A DNA stretch of 64,000 nucleotides from Aphelocoma coerulescens (Eukaryota > Chordata > Aves > Passeriformes > Corvidae). The notes under the pieces were generated by a model. That model saw nothing but the letters and a program-made list of their open reading frames with translations, was not told the DNA's origin and ran no database searches. A program made the translations under genes and the position numbers. Below, in pieces: positions 51,455-61,300 of this stretch (position 1 is the stretch's first letter; each line of letters starts with the position of its first letter). The stretch spans positions 11,670,031 through 11,734,030 of the forward strand of contig NC_091019.1 of the NCBI RefSeq assembly GCF_041296385.1, given 5' to 3'.

Positions 51455-51677
51455 ATGGGAGCGCATCTGCAGCCGCTGGCCCTGCGGCTCCTGGCGCTGA
51501 CTTTCCCCTTGGTGGCGAAGGGTTTTTCTGACGAAACCTTGGAGAAAGCCGCGAAATCCGAGGGATATTGCAGTCGGATCCTGCGAGCCCAAGGCACCAG
51601 GAGGGAAGGGTACAATGAATTCAGCCTCAGGGTGGAGGGCGATCCAGAATTTTACAAGCCTGGAAACAGTTACCGGG
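51455..51677 (+). CDS. SPON1: SPON1 (F-spondin) coding exon 1
   Basis: F-spondin is a secreted extracellular-matrix glycoprotein. It guides axons, for example from the floor plate, and binds matrix and lipoprotein-receptor family partners. Exon 1 encodes 74 residues plus one base. Residues 1-23 are a signal peptide (basic residue, then LRLLALTFPLVAKG). The mature start FSDETLEK and the run SEGYCSRILRAQGTRREGYN are nearly identical to mammalian SPON1, as is EFSLRVEGDPEFYKPG. This is the start of the Reeler (reelin-N) domain, with its first cysteine at residue 39. The ATG at 51455 is chosen because it opens the signal peptide. The preceding in-frame TTG codon is not a plausible start. The exon ends CGG G, followed by a perfect GTAAGT donor at 51678. 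The phase (one base carried) matches exon 2. The signal peptide differs from the mammalian one, as expected for that segment. Confidence 0.97.
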
Positions 51678-54600
51678 GTAAGTTGGAGATCCTCTACATC
51701 CCATACTAACGATAATGGTGAGGATAAGTGGCTCTGGAACTGTAACGTGTCTCTGCCTGTCAGCCCCGGATCCCTCTTGGCGTGTGTGTGTGTAACTGTG
51801 TGGGTTAAGACAGGGTAATATACCCCCACGCACTACTTTATTGGGGATGCTTCCGTGACAAGTGAGAGGGAGTTGGGTTTCAGTGTATCACTTTACTCCC
51901 AAGCACTCCTCATTAAGAGAAATTTCCTTTCTTTTATGAATCCTCTCTACCGGCTCAGCGCTCGCACGAGATCGCAAGTTGCAGCGATACAAAGCACGCT
52001 CTTCCCTCGTTTACCTACTTCTGTGGGATTTCTTCCTGTCCCTTTAAATATAACCCAGTGCATGGGAGAAGCTTTAACATTCAGCAGGAAGGAGAGGAAG
52101 CTCGGAGCTAATTGTTCTTGCCCTGAAATATGAATGTTAATATAATGAGTTAGCATATGGGCAAACATGATGCAGCACACTGCCAACTTCCCACATTTCC
52201 CACTTACGTTTATCCCACTTCTCTTTTTTTTCTGGGTAAATGAACAGATGGTTCAAACAGGAAAGAGGCAGAGACAGTGCTAACGACCACTGTAAATAAG
52301 CGATGGAGGCATTCGTTCTTCCATGAGCATGTCACTTACAATCCTTGAAATGAACTTCCAAAGCACATTTGAGTGTATTTTACTAATTAATAGACAAATG
52401 CAGGTTTTGGTCACTTTTCTTGCCTCACTATATAATGCCTTCAGAAATAAACCTTCTTGGAATGTACTGTTTAACTTGTATTTTAAAAGCACTTTAAAAA
52501 TAATTTGGACATTTTTAGGTACCATAACTAACATACTTTGTAGGCGTCACTTTGGAAAAAAAATATCGGGAGATTCTTCTAAGTGTTTCTTAGATCCAGG
52601 GTAAAGAGCTGTAAAGAGCTGAGACAATGTTTTCCCATTGCATGAACATGGAAATCTTAGTATAGATAGGGAAAAGAAGAGTGCATGTAGCATAATCACT
52701 GTGTTTTTTCAAAGGTTGAGAAATGCATCTGCAGCAGTGGTTCACCTGTTTTAAGCACCATTCTGTAACTTTGCACGATATTGATTTGATTTCTTCCCCC
52801 AAAATTGTTTTATATTAACGTGATGTGAGGAAATGCACATTACCCACAAGCTGGTTAGCTGTTCCAGACACTAGGATTAGTACCTTGAGCCTGAAAGATT
52901 TCAAGTGGCATGTCAACTTGATACATCTACTAAGCAGGAAAAAGATGTGCCAAGTTCTTTGATAGTGACAAATGTGAACATTCTTTAAAAGTTTTGGAAT
53001 TCACTTCTGTAAAAATGTTATTGGACATTTTCAGTCATCTACCAAAGAAGTTTCTATTGCATAGAAATGTAGGAAGAAAGAAACTCCCAGATGAATTAGC
53101 AGAACTAATTTCCTGGAGATATTAGGTCTTGGCATTAGGAACTCAATTAATAAAATCACATTAGGCTATTATAGCTGCTTGGAAGTGAGAAATTTACGGC
53201 TAATAGTAAAAAGTTAAAATGTAGAACAAAATATGTGCCTGCGTTTCTGATACTTAGGACTGAAGTATTCAGGTGGCACATTAGGGTGTGTAGATTGTTC
53301 TTTCAGGACTCCTCTGGAACTGTTGGAAGAACACAACTAAATGTTGCTGCAACATATATGTTATCTACAGCAGCAGTTAAAACTAACAACATACAGAAAG
53401 TTTTGAGAGCTCATTTTCAAAGGCAATTCTAGAGTCCAACTGAAACTTAATTACTGTTTTATGCAAAGGATGGAAAATCCAACTAATGATTAAAAAAATG
53501 AGATATGACAGGTCTGTGGGGTTATATCTGTTTGTTTGTATTTTTTTACCTGCAAATTACTAGATACACAACATGGCAGAAACTTGCACAACCTGCTTAG
53601 GGTTGGAGCCAGATATTCCTGTTTCCATGGCCCTTGCCTGGTTTACAGCAACCTGGATCCTTGGCACATTCCCTAGTGGGCTGTTGGAATAAACTAGTAT
53701 TTTCAAGGTGGATAACACAGGAATTAAATGTACATGCAAATGTACTCCACAAAAGTGACAGTATAGGGACATCCATTTATCTTCATGACATCGGTTGATG
53801 TGACACATCAGACTCTCAAGCTGCAATGACTGGAGGAAATATCTCAGCACTCTTGCAGTGTGGGAAGCAGGAGACCGAAGTTCACAGCTGCTATTTGCCT
53901 TTGGGGAAGTTTTTATGGCTCCCCTGCAGTTATTCACCTTTAGATCAATCAGAATCTATTGCCCTAAGGGGAAACCCTGGGTGGATCTGTGTGTATGGCA
54001 CCGTGGAGCCTTGGTTTTCCACCTCTGAAGCTGTGATAGAAAACAGTGGCCCTGGGCACCGAATAATTTCTCTGAGTGGGTATTCACCTCCTCTGTCTGC
54101 AGGCACCAGCAGCAGTAAATAAGGGCACGTTTTCCTGTCAGACAATTAAAAATGTCCTCCTGTAGGACCAGGTTTGTGGGCACACCATCCTATGGTCAAG
54201 GTCCTCTCCTCCCTGCTGGTTACCTTCGACCTTGGTGGAGCTGCTCTTGCTTCCACTGAAGGTCAGAGTTCTCATTGCATTCAAAGGGACAAATGAGCCT
54301 TAAGTTTGGATGGTGCTACAGGGTAATGATCCTTGAAAATACCCAGTCCTGGCTTTATTGATTGTAGAGTTAGATTAATGATTGCATGAGATTTCCATGA
54401 AAAAATGAGGTAAGTTTCATGCTATTAAAATGCAAATAAAATTGCTTCCACAAAAAGGCAGTAGTATGTCCACTTCAAATGCTAACAACATGCAGCAGAC
54501 ATACTTTCTGCTATTATATAATGAAATTATTATTCTGAAGAAGAAAAGGAGGATAAGACTAGTTATAATCCTTACATATACCTTTGATGTAGATGCTGTT

Positions 54601-55259
54601 TCTGGTTTTAATGGGATTTCCATTTGTAGGTCAGTCCACTTTCTCAGTTTTTGAGGAAAGGCTCATTTAAGGTGTCGCACTCCACTGCATTGGTTTGGGG
54701 ACTTCTCTTCTAAGGAATGCTGAGTCTTTTTCTTTCCATGTCTTTCTTCTTCCCTCAACATGCAAACACTTTGCAAACAAGCACTCAATCTGTAACCATA
54801 TTAGCCATTCCCAGGTTTCACAAAATACGGATAAAATATGGAATATGTATTTGTTGGTACTTGTGCAAGGTACAGCACAGGATGTGAATTGTGTAGGATG
54901 AGAAAAGTCAGATTTCCTGCCTGAAACCAAAGGAGCAACTGCTTTGATCACCCCACCTTTAGCTTGGGACACTGGGGAAAGAGGAGCATGTTGAAGGTGT
55001 GGGCCAAAGTGCAACTTGTAAAGTAATTAGAGATTTGCCGGAGGGATGGAAGCAGACAAAAAGTAACTGCTGGTATGTAATCTTCCCTTTAAAGAGAAAT
55101 CCTTAACTCTGAGGCTTGCACTGAGATTTAACTGATCTTTGCAGGAAGTTCATATTGCTCAGTGGAAGTTAATTAGTGTGAACACGGTGTGAGCAGGACT
55201 CAGCTGTTGTTTAAAATGGCAGAGTTTAGCCCAAGAACTCTCAGCTCTTACGCAACAAA

Positions 55260-55790
55260 GAGCCGCTCTCTTGCGAGAAGCAGATGAGGTCTGACAGCTC
55301 CCCAGTGCCGCCCGTGCAGGGCGAGCCTCGGCCGTGCCGAAGCGCCCGTTCCAGAGCCGGTGGCTGCGGCGGCAGCCCGGGAACGAGCTCTGCGCTGGGG
55401 AGCGCCTGGGACAAACCTCAGCGCACGGCTGGTTCCGAGCGCTGACGGAAACCTTCCCAGCCCAGCTGTTCCCAGGGTTCTGGCCTAGCTCAGGGCTACC
55501 AAGCACCCATCCCGCTCGGTACCGCCGAGCTGCGGCTGCCCGGGCGCTGAATCCCCGCGGGCCCGCTGCGCTCGGGCGGGTCCCTGCCCTGCCGGCCCCT
55601 CCCCGTGTCCGTGTGTCCCCCGCCGCCGGCACAGCGCGCCTGGGGATGGACCCAGCTGAACTCTCCGGCTGGGCTTGGTTTGTTTTACTTTTCGGCTGGA
55701 TGTGTTCCCGAGCCCAGCTGAGAGCACAGCTGCCTGCATGCGGCTGCTGAGCGAGCAGCGAGCCTGGGGGAGGGCGGCATCACTCCTCTT
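55260..55790. promoter_or_regulatory. CpG-rich patch in SPON1 intron 1
   Basis: About 500 bases dense in CpG (for example CGGCCGTGCCGAAGCGCCCG), 3.6 kb after exon 1. Overlapping frames of 138 codons (plus), 157 and 84 codons (minus) are open because stops are rare in GC-rich DNA, and none shows a domain. It could be an alternative SPON1 promoter, an antisense transcript promoter or an enhancer-associated island. Confidence 0.5.
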
Positions 55791-57232
55791 GGAGGACGCC
55801 TGGATTTATTCGGGGTTGAAATGACTGCGGCCACAGCAGGAGTATTGCTAACCCCAAGCATTCAAAAGCTATGAGTCAGGCTTTGGAATTACCTTCCTTT
55901 TGCTTTTTTTTCTGATGCTTCTGTAGCATTTCAAATCTCCTCTGTTACATAGGTAGGTGTTCAGAATTTTGAAAGCTGTTTGGTTTGATCCATAACTTTC
56001 TGACAAAAATGAAAACTCTTGAGTCAATTCACAGCTGGATCCTCTGTTTGCTTCCATACATATTTAAGTATTTATGGTGTAACCTTTTACTCATAGTGAT
56101 TCAGAGTCTTTAATTGCATATGATATGGAAAAAATTGTTGCATGTAAAAGACCTTTATGGCAGTTAATTTCTAAGAGTCAGTGTTCAAGCAGGAGTAATG
56201 TGTTCATCTCTGTTGAGTTCAGCAGTGTGCTGTTCTCAGTTAGAGCAACGGAGAGCCTGCCTGTGGGTTTTCATTTAGACAGAGCTGCAGAAGTTTGCAA
56301 AATTGGACTAATTATACTAATTATTGGGCAGAAAATGAATTAATGAATTGGAGCAATACTTTGTAAACTAAGCAGAAATTTTCATGGCATTATGCTTCTA
56401 CCCAGTTTTGGTATGTAATACGTGAAATTTTCTTTCTCCCTCAAAATCATGACATCGAACCACATAATAAGGTTCCATGGAATGAAAAGTGTGTTGAAAA
56501 TCTTGGGAGTTGGGGGACTTGCTATTATGCCAGTCACTACCCCAGACTTGTACAGGTGTTTGCAGGTTTATAGGTCAAAGCACGGCACTTACACAAAAGT
56601 TTGAATATTGAAATAAGTCTTTCCAATCCTTTTTTTTCCCACATATAGTCAGAAAAGTTAGGTGTTTGTACAAATACCATGAGTTTTAGACCCAAATACA
56701 GCTGCATAATGCTAGAAATTTTCACATAGCCTATTTTATATTTTTCTGCTACCGGATTTCTAGATCAAAGAGCTCTCCATATGTTCCAAATGAACTCTGG
56801 GGTGTATTTTGAAATCCATACCTCTTAAGGGCAATCTATAATTTTTAGCAATGTGATTCAACCCCTCATGGCCTGTTTGTGAGAGAGGGAGTCTCTTGTG
56901 GGTACTCTTGGATCAGCCCTGGTAGTTGCAGTTTGCTCTGAAAACTGTGGGTGGTCTTCAGTTTTTATTGTGCCTTTTAGGGTTGGAGAGTGTGACAATA
57001 AAGTCCTATGAGTAATGCTGTCTGCATTATGCTTAAAGTAAAAGCTACTTTAAAGAAGTAAGAGTTCCATTTTCTGTCTCTTTTAGTTTAATTCTAGAAA
57101 TTTTTTTTTTCCTAAAATTTACCGCTGTTTCAGGAAAGGATTCCTATAAGTTGTTGAAGAGAGTTTGGCAATTTTAAAAGTTCTGCCTCATTCTGTCTTT
57201 CTGATAGTGCTCAAAAGAGCCTCAGCTGGTGA

Positions 57233-57358
57233 CCCTGAGATTATCTCAGCTGGTTAGAGCCTGGTGGGTTGAATCCCTGTAGGAGCCATTCACTTAAGAG
57301 CTGGACTTGATGATCCTTGTGGGTCCCTTCCAACCCAGAATATCCTGTGATTCTGTGA
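57233..57358 (+). mobile_element. tRNA-Ile-headed SINE, internally deleted
   Basis: Same family as 41824-41966. The A-box region (TTATCTCAGCTGGTTAGAGC) runs straight into GGGTTGAATCCCTGTAGG of the B box, so about 20 bases with the anticodon arm are missing. The tail (GGACTTGATGATCCTTGTGG, then GTCCCTTCCAACCCAGAATA and a GTGATTCTGTGA end) is a well-preserved CR1-like 3' end. It lies in sense orientation within SPON1 intron 1. Confidence 0.85.
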
Positions 57359-57860
57359 ACTCAAATGTTGCTGGGTGGTGCTTGAGTGCTGCTGATGGCA
57401 AACAGAAAGATCACACAAAGCTATCTTGCACTGGCATAAAATCAGGGGTTTAATCCTGATGTTGAGCATGGTGAAATCAGGTTAGTCAGCATTACATTAT
57501 CTGTTCTCTGCTGGTGGCTCCAGTGCTGCCTTCCTGGTCAGGACAGGTGTGTGAAGAAGGGTGTTTGCTGATGTGTGGGATTGGTTTGGCAATCAGAGCC
57601 GGCAGCACAACTTTAGAGGTCACCTTCAGCCATGAGTTTAACTTTGTGCTCTGTTTTGCCCTGAGGATGAAGCAGAGGAAGGATATTTTGAGATCCCCGC
57701 ACTCCAGAAGCTGGAGTGCAGTGTTGAGTGTAGCTGAGCTGGAGTAGACAATGTGGTCATCTGCTATTAGAGACAGAGAGACTTTCTGTGTACTAAAACA
57801 CATTTTTTGTGCTGAGACCAGGACAAAAGCTGAATTTAAATATTTAGGAGGTGCTCCCTC

Positions 57861-57965
57861 ATATTACCACCCACCCCCCCCAAATAAACAAAAAACTGTC
57901 ACCAAAAAAAAACCCCACAAAGAAGTAAACCTCCTAACATGTGTGCCCTCACCCCCAAACCGCCA
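57861..57965. repeat. C/A-rich low-complexity tract
   Basis: A- and C-runs alternate, including CACCCACCCCCCCC and a nine-A run before CCCCAC. It lies about 290 bases before the exon 2 acceptor, within intron 1, and resembles 23805-23905. Confidence 0.7.
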
Positions 57966-58252
57966 GCAAAACAACCCTCCTGTAGATCTGAGCAGATTAT
58001 CAATGTGCTTTAAAAAAAAGTGGGGGTAAAATAAAAAAGCTGAGGTATTTCATGCCAGTGTTTCTCAGCTGATGTGGAAACTTGGACTGAACATTCTGTA
58101 TTCTGGCCGGCTTGGCTCCCTGTCATCAGTGCTCTAGCTTTGGTTAATGCCAACTTAGAACACACACCTTTCAAACAGTGAAATTACATGTAAGTGGCTG
58201 ATTTCACAGTTAATGTTATGTTTTTGTTATCTCTCTGTTCATCATGTCTCAG

Positions 58253-58359
58253 TGACACTTTCTGCTGCCACTCCTGCCTATTTTCGAGGGTTCACATTGA
58301 TCGCCCTCAAGGAAGGAAAAGAAGGTGACAAAGAGGAAGACCACGCAGGATCTTTCCAG
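58253..58359 (+). CDS. SPON1: SPON1 (F-spondin) coding exon 2
   Basis: The exon completes the codon split at exon 1 (G + TG = Val) and encodes 36 residues, starting VTLSAATPAYFRGFTLIALK and ending DKEEDHAGSFQ, within the Reeler domain. The YFRGF and EEDHAG stretches match mammalian SPON1 closely; the few differences are conservative (Lys for Arg, Gly for Asn, Ser for Thr). The acceptor is TGTCTCAG and the donor is CAG|GTGAGA at 58360. The exon ends on a codon boundary, so the next exon should begin in phase 0 with the Ile-Ile-Asp-Glu-type sequence of the family. I did not find that exon before 64000. Length (107 bases) and phase fit the reading frame exactly. Confidence 0.97.
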
Positions 58360-61300
58360 GTGAGAGAACTTTCCCTGATCTACACTCCTTGGGGTCCTCC
58401 TTACTGCTTTCCTGGCTCAAAGGGAGATTTTATATGCCCAGCAGAATGCAGACCATGTTTAAGTAAGCATAAATGTTTGTGGATGCTGACATGAGGACAA
58501 CACAGCATGTTTTACATCCCATGCATGTTCAAGGGATCGAGGCTCCTGCACCTGGACTTCAGCTCCCCTTCCCACACTCTTACAGTTAAAAATGAGCATC
58601 AGTTGTTTGAACTAGAGCCCAGAGCACCTGAACTTTCTATCCAAAGCAAATACCAAAATTGTTCTATTCACATTTTGGGTTTTGTGTTTCTTTGCCTTGA
58701 TATTTTTGTCCACTGGGATGTAGAATATGACTCTGAGAAGTATTTACCATGGCTGTAACGACTGTTTTATCATTCATAAATTAGATTCTGCTGTTTTATT
58801 TATGCTCAGTAGTACTTTACTTAATGAACACATTCAGTGGGATGAAATTTTTATTATGAAAAGGATTGGAATCCAGAGTAATGATTCAAAAACTGGTATT
58901 TTCAGCTACTTCATGCAGGGAATTCTGGAAATTGAGAATATATATCATATTTATGGAAGAAGGTAGAAATGATGTATGTAGGTTTGATTCTCACATGAGG
59001 TACTGTTTGCTGTTTGACTTTCCAGGCTTAGAAATACTGAATTATAGTGTTAATAATTTACAGGATGTATAATAATATTGATAGTAATTTTAATAACGAC
59101 TTCTAGGTGGAAGATTTCACTTGCCTCAGGTTTCAAGCTTTTCAATAGAAGTACTCAAAAGTTCCAATTTTGGTGATCTGCAAGGAGAGAGAAATCCATG
59201 TCTCTTCCTATATTTCTTCTATATTTTTGTATATAGCAAATATGATGTGCAAACTCAATAAGTAATTGGCCTGTTTTCCTACTGAATTTGCTTAGAGGCC
59301 TCTGTCTGGTTTTCATACACTTTGTAAGAAAATCTAGAATAAGTGAGAACTTCTTTGAGGTTGGAATAACTCCATGCTCCTTAAAATGAAACACATTCCT
59401 ATTTGGGAGAAATATTTTTAATATGGACTTTTTAATAAGGTTGGGTTTTTAAAGAATAAGCTAGTATTGAAGGATCAGCTACTGCTAAGAAGTAGAAATA
59501 GTGATGCTTCTTCTATTTTAAAAGAAGCTTGTCATCATTAATTTCTTAATTTCAGTTTTTAGTATCTCTAGGGCTGGGGCTAATGAGAAAAATTTGGCCT
59601 GAGTTTTGTCTTTATGTCTAATTCACAGTGAGAAACTCACTAAGCTTTGCTGAAGTACAGAGGCATTTTGAAGTTGTCAGAGTGGGAAGCAAATGGAAAT
59701 TCTATATAGAGGGGAAAAAAAAAGCCCAGTGGATCTCAGCTGAGGGAAGGTTGTTTAATCAGCTGCATTGTATGGATTGCAATCTGAACTCAGTGTTCTA
59801 ATTGGCAGGTGGGAGTACCAAAGTTTATCTATAACTAGATTTTTATATCTGTGGCACAAGCAGTACTCACCATGCTCATCCCACGTTAGCACAGTTAAAT
59901 GAAGTTTATTCAGATGGTGTCTGCCTGTTCTGCCTCTGTGGATACAGATGTAAGATTCTCATTTAAGTATCCAAAGAATGCTTGCAGTGGTAGATACAGA
60001 TATCCCTTGTATCGTGGCTGGGTGGTAGCAACCAGAAGAAAAAAGATGTTTGTTTCAAGGGTTTGCACTGTGTTTTTATTAGAAAGTGAGGATGCTAAGG
60101 ATGGCTAAACAGCTGTGCAGAGTAAGGAAAAGCTGTGTGTACAGTAACTTGAATGCCACTTGCAGTTCTGTCTTCCCTGTGTTCAGATGGAGCATATGTC
60201 ATTCAACGAGTTCCACAGTGGAACAGAACTCTGGGAAAATTCCTTAATAATGGCAAGAGACTAAATTGCTGCTTTTGGGCTACAGGCATAAGCCTCTGCC
60301 TCCATAAGGAGACATATCTACTGTTCAGATAAGTAGTCAAAGCAAAGCACTGTATGAAGCAAGTGCTTCATTCATACTAGAAAACTTTCCAGTACAACCA
60401 GGATAGAAGGAAACGGAAGCTGACCAAACAAGATTTTCCTTCCATGACTTAGAGACTGTAAAACATTTGACTTGCAAGCCTCTGAGTGCCACTTTCAAGC
60501 TGTGAAGTGTGAGTTACACCACCTTTCATGGAGAAAACCTGACTGCACTCTGTGCTTAGGCCAGACCCGGCTGGGGCTGTGGCTGCTGCTCTGCACAGCT
60601 CTTGAGTGTTAGACTGACCAGCAGGAGCAGTGCCTCAAAGTACTGCAGAGGAGCACGTGCTGGAGTAGCCAGGTGGTAAAGAAGGGCTAATGTGGAGTTT
60701 TTGACACGGATGTGGTACACTTGGGCTGGAAAAGCGCTGTTTTAAGGGGTCACAGTCCAGCTGGAGTGGGGGAAGTGCTGCAGCCCACTTGGATGTGCAG
60801 TAAGCACCTGCTGTAACCTCCTCATGGCTCATTTACTCTAGTGTGACTCTGCAGGTCACCAGCTACAGTCAATCTTTATTAATCGTCAAGCTGCAGCGTC
60901 ATGATCCTATAAACAGCACAGCTGTTAAAATTCTAGGTTGGACAGGTATTTTTTCTGTACCCTTTTTGGTTATGTCTATACCTGAGACCTTTAGAGAAGT
61001 CTAGTTTGCACTCCACCGTTCTAAATCTGTTCTCCTCTGAGACACCTGAGACTAAAATCTGATTTTACTGTTTGTTTACTTAATGCAGCCCAACTTACTT
61101 TTTTTTTTTTTTTTCCCCTTGTAGTACACACAGGACACAATTCAGCCTTTAAAAAAAAATCACTTTGTCTCCCACAAACACATGTTAAATAGCTAAATTA
61201 AATATGGCTAGGGAATCCAAAATGCCAAACAGCCATAGAAATTTGGGGATACAGGTGTAGGGCTCTTACTTGTGCCAGTGGTAATTGTACAACTCAGGAG

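Larger units (their letters stand above)
51678..58252 (+). other. SPON1: SPON1 intron 1
   Basis: A 6575-base intron with GTAAGT donor and a TCTCTGTTCATCATGTCTCAG acceptor context. It contains a CpG-rich patch (55260-55790), a SINE (57233-57358) and a C/A-rich tract (57861-57965). The rest is AT-rich and shows no coding exon. Confidence 0.93.

Noticed and set aside
51104..51829. 241- and 180-codon minus-strand frames across SPON1 exon 1
   Set aside because: They are antisense to a certain exon in CpG-rich DNA, with Gly/Arg-rich low complexity from the CCCTG array. They are chance frames.
55159..55750. 138-codon plus and 157-codon minus frames in the intron 1 island
   Set aside because: They overlap on opposite strands, are rich in Ala, Arg, Pro and Gly, and carry no motif. 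They are explained by the scarcity of stops in GC-rich DNA.
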